In this document: positions 53,141 through 62,890 of the stretch, piece after piece
How the letters are laid out: every line of letters begins with the position of its first letter
Numbering within the stretch: position 1 is the first letter of the stretch
Origin: an uncultured Blautia sp.
Lineage (GTDB): Bacteria; Bacillota; Clostridia; Lachnospirales; Lachnospiraceae
Reading direction: 5' to 3'
Assembly: GCA_934371915.1 (NCBI GenBank)
Contig: CAKROE010000005.1
Coordinates: 1 to 64,000, forward strand
Length of the DNA: 64,000 nucleotides
Notes under the pieces: generated by a model
Databases searched by the model: none
Seen by the model: only the letters and a program-made list of their open reading frames with translations
Told to the model about the DNA's origin: nothing
Position numbers and translations under genes: made by a program

Positions 53141-53172
53141 AATGTCAGACTTAAAATCTGGCATTATTTTTT
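53141..53172 (+). terminator. Terminator of the ene-reductase/TRAP/asparaginase operon
   Basis: AATGTCAGA pairs with TCTGGCATT (one G-T) around CTTAAAA, followed by ATTTTTT. Confidence 0.8.
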
Positions 53173-53354
53173 GCGCTACAGAAAATTATCCCGTAATATT
53201 CCAATAACGAAAAAAATTTTGGTGAAATTGTCTTTTAATTAACGGAGTGAAGAATAAAATTAAATAAGATGATAAAAAGGAAAATGAAAAAAATATAGTT
53301 TAAAATATATAAAAAACTGAAAATAATATAAAAAATATTGTACATATTACGAGA

Positions 53355-53417
53355 TTGACAAATGATTAACAAACACGTATAATAAGCACATATCAATCAT
53401 TGATAAATAATTAACGT
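53355..53417 (+). promoter_or_regulatory. adhE promoter with Rex-type operators
   Basis: Consensus TTGACA (53355-53360), 17-bp spacer, TATAAT (53378-53383). TTGACAA-ATGA-TTAACAA (53355-53372) matches the Rex site TTGTTAA-N4-TTAACAA at 12 of 14 positions and covers the -35. A weaker copy TTGATAA-ATAA-TTAACGT lies at 53400-53417. The rest of the 394-base gap (53173-53354) is A/T-rich with nothing else recognised. Confidence 0.75.
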
Positions 53418-53494
53418 TAATCAATTAACAGAATTGTTTATCGGACTAAATCAAAAGGATCATATCATAAGAGGAAAAACAGGAGGATTCAGAA

Positions 53495-56104
53495 ATGGCA
53501 AAGAAAGAAACCCACATCCCGACAATCATTGATACTCCGGAAGCACTGGAAGCAAAGATCGCTGCGATGAAAGAAGCACAGAAACTTTTCGCCACTTACA
53601 CACAGGAGCAGGTTGACAAGATCTTCAAAGCCGCTGCAACTGCCGCTGACAAAGCACGTATTCCGCTTGCAAAAGCAGCTGTGGAAGAAACAGGAATGGG
53701 TATTGTTGAAGACAAAGTCATCAAAAACCATTATGCATCCGAATACATCTACAATGCATACAAAAACACAAAGACCTGTGGTGTGATCGAAGAAGATCCG
53801 GTTTACGGAATTAAGAAAATTGCAGAACCGATCGGACTGATCGCAGCAGTTATCCCGACTACAAACCCGACTTCTACAGCAATCTTCAAAACTCTGATCG
53901 CGCTGAAGACAAGAAATGCAATCATCATCAGTCCACATCCGCGTGCAAAAGGAAGCACCATCGAAGCTGCAAAAGTTGTTCTGGAAGCAGCAGTCAAAGC
54001 GGGTGCACCGGAAGGCATCATCGGATGGATCGACGTACCGAGCCTGGAACTTACCAACATGGTAATGAAAGAAGCGGACATCATCCTTGCAACAGGCGGT
54101 CCTGGAATGGTTAAGGCTGCATATTCCTCCGGAAAACCGGCACTTGGTGTTGGAGCCGGAAACACACCGGTCATCATTGATGATACAGCAGACATCCGTC
54201 TTGCAGTAAACTCCATCATCCACTCCAAAACTTTTGACAATGGTATGATCTGTGCATCCGAACAGTCTGTAACAGTTCTGGAAGGTGTATATAAAGCAGT
54301 AAAAGAAGAGTTCCGGTACAGAGGATGCTACTTCCTTAAGAAAGACGAAATCGAAAAAGTAAGAAAAACAATCCTGATCAACGGCGCGCTGAATGCAAAA
54401 ATCGTTGGACAGAAAGCGGCTACGATCGCTGAGATGGCAGGTGTAAAAGTTCCTGCAGAAACCAAGATCCTGATCGGTGAAGTGGAATCTGTAGACATCA
54501 GTGAAGAATTTGCACATGAAAAACTTTCCCCGGTACTTGCCATGTACAAGGCAAAAACATTTGACGAAGCAATTGCAAAAGCAGAACAGCTTGTAGCAGA
54601 CGGCGGATATGGACATACATCTTCCCTTTACATCAATGTAAATGAGAAAGAAAAAATGGCAAAACATGCAGCAGCTATGAAGACCTGCCGTATCCTGATC
54701 AACACTCCTTCTTCTCAGGGTGGCATCGGAGACCTTTACAACTTCAAACTTGTTCCGTCCCTGACACTTGGCTGTGGCTCCTGGGGAGGAAACTCCGTAT
54801 CCGAAAACGTTGGTGTAAAACACCTGATCAATATCAAAACTGTTGCTGAGAGGAGAGAGAACATGCTCTGGATGAGAACCCCGGAAAAAGTTTACTTCAA
54901 AAAAGGCTGCCTGCCGGTTGCTCTGGATGAGCTTAAGAACGTAATGGGCAAGAAACGCTGCTTTATCGTTACAGACTCTTTCCTTTACAAGAACGGATAC
55001 ACAAAGAAAATCGAAGACAAACTTGATGAAATGGGTATCGTGCATACATGCTTCTCTGATGTAGAACCAGACCCGTCCCTCGCATCTGCAAGAGCCGGTG
55101 CAACAGCAATGCGCGCATTCGAGCCGGACTGCATCATCGCTATGGGTGGTGGATCCGCAATGGATGCCGGCAAGATTATGTGGGTTCTCTATGAAAATCC
55201 GGATGCAGATTTCGATGATATGGCAATGGATTTCATGGATATCCGTAAGAGAATTTATACATTCCCGAAAATGGGTAAAAAAGCATACTTCATTGCCGTA
55301 CCGACATCTTCCGGTACTGGTTCCGAGGTAACACCTTTTGCTATCATCACAGACAAAGAAACAGGAATCAAATGGCCGCTGGCTGATTACGAGCTGATGC
55401 CTGATATGGCAATCGTTGATACAGATAACATGATGAGTGCACCGAAAGGACTGACAAGCGCTTCCGGTATCGACGTTATGACGCATGCAATCGAGGCATA
55501 TGTTTCCATGATGGCATCTGACTACACAGACGGACTTGCACTTCGTGCCATCAAACTTGTATTTGATTATCTGCCGAGAGCATACAGAGACGGTAATGAT
55601 GTAGAGGCAAGAGACCATATGGCAAACGCTTCCTGTATGGCAGGTATGGCATTTGCAAATGCATTCCTCGGAGTAAACCACTCCCTGGCTCACAAACTGG
55701 GTGCTTTCCATCACATTCCTCACGGAATCGCAAATGCTCTGGTACTTACAGATGTTATGCGTTACAATGCAGCAGAAGTTCCGACCAAGATGGGTACTTT
55801 CCCGCAGTATCAGTATCCGAAGACACTGGCTCGTTACGCAGAGATCGGCCGCTTCGTAGGACTGACAGGAAAAGACGATAATGAAGTATTTGAAAAGCTT
55901 CTGGAGAAACTGGAAGAACTCAAAAAGATCATTGAGATCAAACCTACAATCAAAGACTACAATGTAGATGAAAAATACTTCCTTGAAACTCTGGATGAGA
56001 TGAGCGAACAGGCATTCAATGACCAGTGCACCGGCGCAAACCCGAGATACCCACTGATCGCAGAGCTGAAAGAAATCTATCTGAAAGCATACTACGGTAA
56101 ATAA
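53495..56104 (+). CDS. adhE: Bifunctional aldehyde-alcohol dehydrogenase AdhE
   Basis: 869 residues. The N-terminal CoA-acylating acetaldehyde dehydrogenase (1-450) has the catalytic Cys in NGMICASEQS and the NAD-binding LATGGPGMVKAAYSSG. The C-terminal iron alcohol dehydrogenase (from about 460) has IIAMGGGSAMDAGKIMWVLY, GSEVTPFAII, DVMTHAIEAYVS and HSLAHKLGAFHHIPHGIANA with the Fe-binding His residues. It reduces acetyl-CoA to ethanol via acetaldehyde and reoxidises two NADH, forming filaments (spirosomes) in other bacteria. Codon use is strongly biased, as for a highly expressed gene. The Rex-like operators predict induction at high NADH/NAD. Confidence 0.97.
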   Translation: MAKKETHIPTIIDTPEALEAKIAAMKEAQKLFATYTQEQVDKIFKAAATAADKARIPLAKAAVEETGMGIVEDKVIKNHYASEYIYNAYKNTKTCGVIEEDPVYGIKKIAEPIGLIAAVIPTTNPTSTAIFKTLIALKTRNAIIISPHPRAKGSTIEAAKVVLEAAVKAGAPEGIIGWIDVPSLELTNMVMKEADIILATGGPGMVKAAYSSGKPALGVGAGNTPVIIDDTADIRLAVNSIIHSKTFDNGMICASEQSVTVLEGVYKAVKEEFRYRGCYFLKKDEIEKVRKTILINGALNAKIVGQKAATIAEMAGVKVPAETKILIGEVESVDISEEFAHEKLSPVLAMYKAKTFDEAIAKAEQLVADGGYGHTSSLYINVNEKEKMAKHAAAMKTCRILINTPSSQGGIGDLYNFKLVPSLTLGCGSWGGNSVSENVGVKHLINIKTVAERRENMLWMRTPEKVYFKKGCLPVALDELKNVMGKKRCFIVTDSFLYKNGYTKKIEDKLDEMGIVHTCFSDVEPDPSLASARAGATAMRAFEPDCIIAMGGGSAMDAGKIMWVLYENPDADFDDMAMDFMDIRKRIYTFPKMGKKAYFIAVPTSSGTGSEVTPFAIITDKETGIKWPLADYELMPDMAIVDTDNMMSAPKGLTSASGIDVMTHAIEAYVSMMASDYTDGLALRAIKLVFDYLPRAYRDGNDVEARDHMANASCMAGMAFANAFLGVNHSLAHKLGAFHHIPHGIANALVLTDVMRYNAAEVPTKMGTFPQYQYPKTLARYAEIGRFVGLTGKDDNEVFEKLLEKLEELKKIIEIKPTIKDYNVDEKYFLETLDEMSEQAFNDQCTGANPRYPLIAELKEIYLKAYYGK

Positions 56105-56144
56105 GCAGGATAAGCCTTCCTTTTTCCATAAAAATATTATAAGC

Positions 56145-56192
56145 AGCGACAGCCCCGGCGTTACAGGAACGTAATGCCGGGGCTGTTGCTTT
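56145..56192 (+). terminator. Terminator of adhE
   Basis: AGCGACAGCCCCGGCGTTAC pairs with GTAATGCCGGGGCTGTTGCT around AGGAAC, followed by TTGATAA; a very stable stem with a short T run. Confidence 0.85.
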
Positions 56193-56363
56193 GATAACAG
56201 TAGAAATATTGTAACAAAATTAAGAATCTATGTATTGCAAGTGACAGGATATGGATGTTACAATAAACACCAATGACAGTGTTAACATAAACAGAGAACT
56301 TATATACTGACTTTTTTGGTTATATATAAGAAAAAGAAGCAACAGCTTCAGGAGGCATGATTA

Positions 56364-57665
56364 TTGAAACATAATGAAAACACAAAATACGTGAAACTTG
56401 GTATTACAGGTGCTGCCGTTCTGGCATTTGGATTTGCAACAGCATATATCCTGAATCAAAGTGCAAATATTGCGGCGGGTATCCGGGTAGTATTCAACAT
56501 TTTGAAACCGTTCCTGTACGGTGCACTGATTGCTTATATCCTTGCACCGATGTGCAACCGGATGGATGAACGCTTTCTGAAATGGTTTCCGAATGCGACG
56601 GAGAAGCAGAAAAAGGGAATGAAATTTCTGTCTATTGCGATTGCGGTTATTTTTGCTGTGACGGTTGTGGTATTGTTAATCATTTTGATCCTTCCGCAGG
56701 TATGGGACAGTACAGTGAGACTTATCCGTATTCTGCCGGCACGACTTTCCTATGCGAACCGTATGATCGATCAACTGCTGAAAGATCAGCCGGAACTGCA
56801 GAATTATTTTAATCATTTTTCATCTCAGATGGAAAGCGGACTGAATGATATCCTGAGTGCCAATTCCAGTATGATGCAGACGATTCAGGGAATTGTCAAC
56901 AATATTACTGTACAGCTGATCGAGGTTCTGAGCGTATTCAAGAATATGTTCCTTGGCTTTCTGATCGCAGTATATCTTCTTGCAAGCCGCAAGCTTTTTG
57001 GCGCACAGGCGAAGCTTCTGCTTTATGGTATTTTCCCGAATAAATGGGCAAAGACCATCGAAGAAGAGGTTCGTTATACAGACAAGATGTTCAATGGATT
57101 CTTCGTCGGCAAGATCATTGATTCCGCAATCATCGGTCTGATCTGCTTTGCGGGAACGACTCTGCTGGGATTTGACTCCGCTGCATTTATCAGCGTTGTG
57201 ATCGGAGTGACGAACATCATTCCGTTTTTCGGACCGTTTATCGGTGCAATCCCATGTGCATTATTACTGCTTCTGGGAACTCATCCGTGGGATGCGCTGT
57301 ATTTCCTGATCTTTATTGTGATTCTGCAGCAGGTTGACGGAAATATCATCGGACCGAAGATCCTCGGAAATACGACGGGTGTATCCAGTTTCTGGGTACT
57401 GTTTTCCATCCTTTTGTTCGGAGGTCTCTGGGGAATTGTCGGTATGGTGATCGCGGTTCCGCTCTTTGGTGTCATTTATGATATTGTACGTAAGCTTACT
57501 GCACGTGGACTGAAACGAAATCAGCGGGAAGACATACTTCAGGAATACAATGAAGAATTTCACGAGAAAAAAGAAGAGACGAAGAAGAAATCGAAGCCTT
57601 CTGTCAGTGATAAAGTCAATGAACGGATTAATGAGTACATTAATAAAAATGTAAATAATAAATAA
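56364..57665 (+). CDS. AI-2E family (PF01594) transporter
   Basis: 433 residues, about eight membrane helices in the family order: a first pair near the N-terminus (FLYGALIAYILAPMCNRMDE), a soluble amphipathic middle (IDQLLKDQPELQNYFNHFSS), then GFFVGKIIDSAIIGLICFAG, VIGVTNIIPFFGPFIGAIPC and VDGNIIGPKILGNTTGVSSF, the most diagnostic block. Members export AI-2 or act as Na+/H+ antiporters; role here unknown. The start is TTG 56364, eight bases after AGGAGG; the ATG at 56357 runs into a stop after five codons. A charged Lys-rich tail ends the protein. Confidence 0.85.
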   Translation: MKHNENTKYVKLGITGAAVLAFGFATAYILNQSANIAAGIRVVFNILKPFLYGALIAYILAPMCNRMDERFLKWFPNATEKQKKGMKFLSIAIAVIFAVTVVVLLIILILPQVWDSTVRLIRILPARLSYANRMIDQLLKDQPELQNYFNHFSSQMESGLNDILSANSSMMQTIQGIVNNITVQLIEVLSVFKNMFLGFLIAVYLLASRKLFGAQAKLLLYGIFPNKWAKTIEEEVRYTDKMFNGFFVGKIIDSAIIGLICFAGTTLLGFDSAAFISVVIGVTNIIPFFGPFIGAIPCALLLLLGTHPWDALYFLIFIVILQQVDGNIIGPKILGNTTGVSSFWVLFSILLFGGLWGIVGMVIAVPLFGVIYDIVRKLTARGLKRNQREDILQEYNEEFHEKKEETKKKSKPSVSDKVNERINEYINKNVNNK

Positions 57666-57676
57666 AAGATACAAGA

Positions 57677-57711
57677 GAAAACCCCATGGGCAGATCGCTC
57701 ATGGGGTTTTG
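57677..57711. terminator. Terminator between the AI-2E and typA genes
   Basis: AAAACCCCATG-GGC and GCT-CATGGGGTTTT pair around AGATC, with T on the plus side and A/T-rich flanks on both. Confidence 0.88.
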
Positions 57712-57750
57712 TATGCTCTAAAATACTGCTTTTGATTTGGCTCAGAGAAA

Positions 57751-59583
57751 TTACTGTTTACGGAAAGCAGCACGTTTTCTTTCTCTTGGATCAAGGATTC
57801 TCTTACGGATACGGAGACTCTTAGGTGTTACCTCAAGAAGTTCATCCTGATCGATAAATTCGATTGCCTGTTCCAGACTTAATACCTTAGGCGGTGTAAG
57901 CTTCAGTGCCTCATCAGCAGAAGAGGAACGGGTGTTGGTCAGATGTTTTGTCTTGCAGACATTCAGTTCGATGTCCTCAGCTTTGCCATTCTGTCCGATA
58001 ACCATACCGCTGTATACTTTTTCTCCGGGACCTACAAAGAGTGTTCCACGATCCTGGGCAGAGAACAGACCATAAGCAACTGCTTCACCGGCTTCGAATG
58101 CGATCAGAGATCCCTGTTTACGATACTGGAAATCTCCCTTGTACGGCGCATATCCGTCAAATGTGGTATTCAGGATACCGGTACCCTTGGTGGAGGTAAG
58201 GAACTCACCACGGAAACCGATCAGACCACGGGACGGGATGTGGAACTCAAGACGTACGGAACCATCGCTGGCAGTACTCATTCCCTGAAGTTCACCTTTA
58301 CGTTCGCTTAATTTCTGGATAACAGTACCGGAGAATTCTTCCGGAACATCGACATAAGCGATTTCCATTGGCTCGAGTTTCTTGCCGCGTTCGTCTGTGT
58401 GATACAGAACTTCCGGTTTACTTACTGCGAATTCATATCCTTCACGGCGCATGTTCTCAATCAGGACGGAAAGATGAAGCTCTCCACGACCGGAAACTTT
58501 GAAGCACTCAGTAGTCTCTGTGTCTTCTACACGAAGGCTGACGTCTGTGTTTAACTCACGGTACAGACGGTCACGAAGATGACGGGAAGTGATGTATTTA
58601 CCTTCCTGTCCTGCAAGCGGGCTGTCATTTACAAGGAAGTTCATGGAGATTGTCGGCTCGGAAATCTTCTGGAACGGGATTGCTTCCGGATTGTCACCGC
58701 CGCAGAGTGTATCACCGATATGGATATCTTCGATACCGGATACAGCTACGATGGAACCGATGGATGCTTCTTTTACTTCGACTTTGTTCAGTCCGTCAAA
58801 TTCATAAAGTTTGCTGATCTTGACTTTTTTGCGTTTGTCAAGGTCATGATGGTTCAGAAGAGTAAGCTCCTGATTGACAGCAATCTTACCGTTTTCTACT
58901 TTACCGACACCGATACGTCCGACATACTCGTTGTAGTCGATGGTGCTGATCAGAAGCTGAGTGTCAGCGTCCGGATCACCTTCCGGTGCAGGAATATATT
59001 TCAGAATGGTCTCAAACAGCGGAGCCATGTTTTCCGGTGTATCTGCAAGGTCAAGAACTGCATGGCCTGCTTTTGCAGATGCATACAGGAACGGGCAGTC
59101 AAGCTGCTCATCAGATGCTTCCAGATCCATGAGAAGTTCCAGAACTTCATCGATTACCTCTTCCGGACGTGCTTCCGGACGGTCAATCTTGTTGATGCAG
59201 ACGATGACGTGAAGGTCAAGCTCCAACGCTTTACGGAGAACGAATTTGGTCTGCGGCATAGCTCCCTCAAATGCGTCTACGAGAAGAATAACGCCATCAA
59301 CCATTTTCAGAACACGTTCTACCTCACCACCGAAATCAGCATGTCCCGGTGTGTCGATGATATTGATCTTGACTCCTTTGTAATGGACAGCGGTATTTTT
59401 GGATAAAATAGTGATTCCACGCTCACGCTCAATGTCATTGGAGTCCATGACACGTTCCTGAACTTCCTGGTTTTCACGGAATACACCGCTCTGTTTCAGT
59501 AACTGGTCTACCAGAGTAGTTTTACCATGATCGACATGTGCAATGATGGCAACGTTGCGTACGTCTTCGCGTTTGGTATTCAT
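57751..59583 (-). CDS. typA: Translational GTPase TypA/BipA
   Basis: 610 residues. G1 [18 protein letters not shown], switch I with [15 protein letters not shown]3 [17 protein letters not shown]4 [15 protein letters not shown] and G5 ASAKAG are intact; the C-terminal BipA-specific domain includes [20 protein letters not shown]. It is an EF-G-like GTPase helping ribosome assembly and stress adaptation. Monocistronic, length typical. Confidence 0.96.
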   Translation of the reverse strand: MNTKREDVRNVAIIAHVDHGKTTLVDQLLKQSGVFRENQEVQERVMDSNDIERERGITILSKNTAVHYKGVKINIIDTPGHADFGGEVERVLKMVDGVILLVDAFEGAMPQTKFVLRKALELDLHVIVCINKIDRPEARPEEVIDEVLELLMDLEASDEQLDCPFLYASAKAGHAVLDLADTPENMAPLFETILKYIPAPEGDPDADTQLLISTIDYNEYVGRIGVGKVENGKIAVNQELTLLNHHDLDKRKKVKISKLYEFDGLNKVEVKEASIGSIVAVSGIEDIHIGDTLCGGDNPEAIPFQKISEPTISMNFLVNDSPLAGQEGKYITSRHLRDRLYRELNTDVSLRVEDTETTECFKVSGRGELHLSVLIENMRREGYEFAVSKPEVLYHTDERGKKLEPMEIAYVDVPEEFSGTVIQKLSERKGELQGMSTASDGSVRLEFHIPSRGLIGFRGEFLTSTKGTGILNTTFDGYAPYKGDFQYRKQGSLIAFEAGEAVAYGLFSAQDRGTLFVGPGEKVYSGMVIGQNGKAEDIELNVCKTKHLTNTRSSSADEALKLTPPKVLSLEQAIEFIDQDELLEVTPKSLRIRKRILDPRERKRAAFRKQ

Positions 59584-59781
59584 AAAATCGAAATCCTTTC
59601 TTTAATTACTTCTATATTAATGTGTTTTTTGCATAGTACGATATTTCAGTTTACCACATTTTTCGCAGATTACAAGGAAATCCTGAAAAATTTTTTTATT
59701 TTAAAGTTTTGGTTCTAAACCTTCATGGGTGTTCATAGTCTAGTATAGACAAAATACCCAAAGAGGAAGGAGAACAATATT

Positions 59782-60408
59782 ATGGCAGACAAAATCATCG
59801 AAAACAATCAGGTATCAATCATGGGGAAAATTGATACAGGCTTTACATTCAGTCATCAGGTCTTTGGCGAGGGCTTTTATACAATGGAAATCCTTGTGCG
59901 CAGACTGAGTGATTCCGAGGACCGGATTCCGGTTATGGTTTCCGAGCGGCTTTTGGATGTAACGCAGGATTACACCGGTGAGTATATTGAGATTCAGGGA
60001 CAGTTCCGTTCGTACAACCGTCATGAAGAGAAACATAACCGGCTTGTCCTCTCTGTGTTTGCAAGGGAACTGAAATTTGTGGAAGAGGACGAGGAAACGA
60101 TTCCGCTGAACCAGATCTTTCTGGATGGCTATATCTGTAAACCGCCTGTATACAGAAGGACACCTCTTGGCAGGGAAATTGCGGATATGCTTCTTGCAGT
60201 CAACCGTCCGTATGGCAAGTCAGATTACATACCATGTATCTGCTGGGGCAGGAATGCGCGATATGCTTCGGCTTTCACAGTAGGAGGACATGTACTTTTG
60301 TGGGGAAGGATCCAGAGTCGTGAGTACATGAAGCGGATTGGAGAAAATCAGACAGAGCGGCGGATTGCCTATGAAGTATCTGTAAGTAAACTGGAGTATA
60401 TTGATTAG
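59782..60408 (+). CDS. Double-OB-fold SSB-like protein
   Basis: 208 residues. Two OB-type units follow each other: residues 8-105 (NQVSIMGKIDTGFTFSHQVF, EYIEIQGQFRSYNRHEEKH) and 108-207 (NQIFLDGYICKPPVYRRTPL, REIADMLLAVNRPYGKSDYI, CICWGRNARYASAFTVGGHV). The second unit is a clear SSB-like domain. It lacks the acidic C-terminal tip that SSB uses to recruit repair proteins. A role in single-stranded DNA handling is inferred. RBS GAGGAAGGAG. Divergent from typA. Confidence 0.75.
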   Translation: MADKIIENNQVSIMGKIDTGFTFSHQVFGEGFYTMEILVRRLSDSEDRIPVMVSERLLDVTQDYTGEYIEIQGQFRSYNRHEEKHNRLVLSVFARELKFVEEDEETIPLNQIFLDGYICKPPVYRRTPLGREIADMLLAVNRPYGKSDYIPCICWGRNARYASAFTVGGHVLLWGRIQSREYMKRIGENQTERRIAYEVSVSKLEYID

Positions 60409-60497
60409 GAAGAGATGAGAATGGACGGAGAAGTTCAGGTATTGCTTTTTTGGCTGAACTGCGGTAAGATAAAACCAATAATGCGAATTATATGAGT

Positions 60498-60515
60498 GCC
60501 GCCCTTATGGGCGGT
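60498..60515 (+). other. Hairpin upstream of the adenosyltransferase-like gene
   Basis: GCCGCCC-TTAT-GGGCGGT, a 7-bp stem with tetraloop, followed by GTTTATC; either a terminator of the SSB-like gene or part of the leader. Confidence 0.45.
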
Positions 60516-60541
60516 GTTTATCAACATTAAGAGGAAGTATT

Positions 60542-61051
60542 ATGGAAAAAGAATTAACAGAAGTGTACTGCGGAAACGGTAAGGGCAAGACTGCACTGGC
60601 AATCGGTCAGAGCCTCCGTGTGGCAACGCAGGGCAAAAGCGTGATCGTGATTCAGTTTCTGAAAGGAAGAGAGACACATTCACTTGATTTTCTGCAGGAT
60701 GTGGACAATCTGGACTTCAAGATTTTTCGCTTTGAGAAGAGAGACTGCTGTTATGAAGACCTGACAGAGGAAGAAAAGGCTGAAGAAAAGTCAAACATTT
60801 TAAATGGTCTTAATTTTGCACGTAAGGTAATCGCGACACAGGAATGTGATTTTCTGTTACTGGATGAGATTCTTGGACTTCTGGACTGTGGGATTGCGAC
60901 AGTGGAGGGGATCATTGATATGCTGAAGCAGAAAGATGAATCCATGCACATCGTAATGACGGGCTGGAACTTTCCGGAGGAATTAAGACCTTACGTAGAT
61001 GTGATCACTACATTAAATACGGAAGAAACTCATCCGCTTGACGGCGAATGA
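60542..61051 (+). CDS. Corrinoid adenosyltransferase-like (CobA/BtuR) P-loop protein
   Basis: 169 residues. P-loop VYCGNGKGKTALAIGQSLRV, then VIVIQFLKGRETHSLDFL, Walker B-like CDFLLLDEILGLLDCGIA and VMTGWNFPEELRPYVDVIT, the CobO/BtuR pattern. That family attaches the adenosyl group to cob(I)alamin or its precursors. No other corrinoid gene is near, and the gene overlaps the leader of dapA, so its job may have diverged. RBS AGAGGAAG. Confidence 0.75.
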   Translation: MEKELTEVYCGNGKGKTALAIGQSLRVATQGKSVIVIQFLKGRETHSLDFLQDVDNLDFKIFRFEKRDCCYEDLTEEEKAEEKSNILNGLNFARKVIATQECDFLLLDEILGLLDCGIATVEGIIDMLKQKDESMHIVMTGWNFPEELRPYVDVITTLNTEETHPLDGE

Positions 61052-61088
61052 ATACAATAAATTACAGAAGAATGAAGGAGGAGTTCTA

Positions 61089-61982
61089 ATGGCAATTTTT
61101 AAAGGTGCAGGTGTTGCAATCGTTACACCTATGTATGATGACGGAAAGGTGAACTACGATAAACTTGAAGAACTGCTTGAGTACCAGATTGCAAACAGCA
61201 CAGACGCAATCATTATCTGCGGTACCACAGGCGAATCTTCAACGATGACTCATGGGGAGCATTTAAAGACGATCAAATTCGCAATCGATAAGGTAAACAA
61301 ACGTGTGCCGGTCATTGCAGGAACAGGTTCCAACTGTACAGAGACTGCAATCATGATGTCAAAAGAAGCTGCGTCTTATGGTGCAGATGCACTGCTTGTT
61401 GTAACTCCTTATTATAATAAAGCTACACAGAAAGGTCTGATCGCTCACTACACTGCAATTGCAAATGCAGTTCCGGAGACACCGATCATCATGTATAACG
61501 TACCAAGCCGTACAGGATGCAATATCCAGCCGGCAACAGTAGCTTCACTTGTTAAGAATGTCAAGAATATCGTTGGTCTGAAGGCTGCAAGCGGAGATCT
61601 TTCTCAGATTGCCAAGACCGTATCTCTTGCAGGTGCAGATCTTGAACTGTATTCCGGAAACGATGATCAGGTACTGCCGATTCTTTCACTTGGCGGACTT
61701 GGTGTTATTTCTGTGCTTTCCAACGTTGCTCCGAAGGAAACACATGATATGGTCATGAAATTCATGGAAGGTGATGTTGCAGGTGCAGCTAAGATCCAGA
61801 TTGATGCAATTCCGCTGATCAACGCACTGTTCTGCGAAGTAAACCCGATTCCGGTCAAGACTGCACTCAACCTTATGGGAATGAATGTAGGACCTCTTCG
61901 TATGCCACTCTGCGAGATGGAAGAAAGCAACAAAGAAACCCTGATCAAAGCAATGAAGGATTTCGGTATCAAACTGGCATAA
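61089..61982 (+). CDS. dapA: 4-hydroxy-tetrahydrodipicolinate synthase
   Basis: 297 residues. AIICGTTGESSTMTHGEHLK (Thr pair), IIMYNVPSRTGCNIQP (active-site Tyr) and NIVGLKAASGDLSQ (Schiff-base Lys) are in place. It condenses pyruvate and aspartate semialdehyde, the first step specific to diaminopimelate and lysine. ATG 61089 follows AAGGAGGAG; the longer frame from 61038 overlaps the previous gene. Followed 26 bases later by dapB. Confidence 0.95.
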   Translation: MAIFKGAGVAIVTPMYDDGKVNYDKLEELLEYQIANSTDAIIICGTTGESSTMTHGEHLKTIKFAIDKVNKRVPVIAGTGSNCTETAIMMSKEAASYGADALLVVTPYYNKATQKGLIAHYTAIANAVPETPIIMYNVPSRTGCNIQPATVASLVKNVKNIVGLKAASGDLSQIAKTVSLAGADLELYSGNDDQVLPILSLGGLGVISVLSNVAPKETHDMVMKFMEGDVAGAAKIQIDAIPLINALFCEVNPIPVKTALNLMGMNVGPLRMPLCEMEESNKETLIKAMKDFGIKLA

Positions 61983-62008
61983 AGACGTACGCAGGAGGAC
62001 AATAAATT

Positions 62009-62767
62009 ATGGTAAAAATCATCATGCACGGATGCTGTGGTCATATGGGACAGGTGATCTCAGACCTCGTAGAAAAAGACGCAAATGCTGAGATTGTGGC
62101 AGGAATCGATGTCACAGACAAGGGTAACACAAGCTATCCTGTATTTACAGATATTCACGAATGCAAGACAGAAGCGGATGTTCTGATTGACTTTTCCTCT
62201 GCAAAAGCAGCGGATGCACTTCTTGATTACTGTGTAGAGCGCAATCTTCCGGTAGTACTTTGTACGACAGGTCTGTCCGAAGAACAGCTTGCAAAAGTTG
62301 AAGATACTGCAAAGAAGATTCCGGTTCTTAAATCAGCAAACATGTCTCTTGGTATCAATACTCTGATGAAGTTGATCCAGGATGCTGCGAAAGTTCTTGC
62401 AACTGCAGGATTTGACATGGAGATCGTTGAGAAGCATCATCGTCTGAAACTGGATGCACCGAGCGGAACAGCTCTGGCACTGGCAGACAGTCTGAATGAG
62501 GCGATGGATAATCAGTATCATTATGTATATGACAGAAGCCAGAGACGCCAGCAGCGAGACGACAAAGAAATCGGTATTTCTGCAGTACGCGGTGGTACGA
62601 TCGTCGGAGAACATGAAGTGATCTTTGCCGGTACGGATGAAGTGATCGAGTTCAAGCATACCGCATACTCAAAAGCTATCTTCGGCAAGGGTGCAATCGA
62701 AGCGGCGAAATACCTTGCCGGCAAACCGGCAGGACGCTATGATATGGCAGATGTGATCGAAGGCTGA
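62009..62767 (+). CDS. dapB: 4-hydroxy-tetrahydrodipicolinate reductase
   Basis: 252 residues. NAD(P) motif IIMHGCCGHMGQVISDLV, LIDFSSAKAADALLDYCVER, VLCTTGLSEEQ and the catalytic EIVEKHHRLKLDAPSGTALA. It makes tetrahydrodipicolinate from the DapA product, supplying meso-diaminopimelate for the wall made by MurF and relatives. Ends at a terminator. Confidence 0.95.
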   Translation: MVKIIMHGCCGHMGQVISDLVEKDANAEIVAGIDVTDKGNTSYPVFTDIHECKTEADVLIDFSSAKAADALLDYCVERNLPVVLCTTGLSEEQLAKVEDTAKKIPVLKSANMSLGINTLMKLIQDAAKVLATAGFDMEIVEKHHRLKLDAPSGTALALADSLNEAMDNQYHYVYDRSQRRQQRDDKEIGISAVRGGTIVGEHEVIFAGTDEVIEFKHTAYSKAIFGKGAIEAAKYLAGKPAGRYDMADVIEG

Positions 62768-62797
62768 TATATTTTCATACAATTTCATACAAATAAA

Positions 62798-62844
62798 TCC
62801 CCCGGATCTATATTTTATCAGGCATAGATTCGGGGGACTTTTTA
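62798..62844 (+). terminator. Terminator of dapAB
   Basis: TCCCCCGGATCTAT pairs with ATAGATTCGGGGGA (one G-T) around a 12-base loop, followed by CTTTTTAT. Confidence 0.9.
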
Positions 62845-62890
62845 TATGCCGGAGTATGCAGGAGAAGCTGCCGGTGGCAGGTTCTCTGTA

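Noticed and set aside
53489..55723. 744-codon open frame on the minus strand opposite adhE
   Set aside because: It is the shadow of a highly expressed gene with biased third positions; it is Cys/Phe-rich, has no ribosome site or family, while the plus strand encodes a complete AdhE.
62863..62885. Terminator of the carboxypeptidase gene
   Set aside because: A short CTGCC-GGT-GGCAG hairpin exists, but no T run follows on the minus strand; the dapAB terminator just beyond may serve both.
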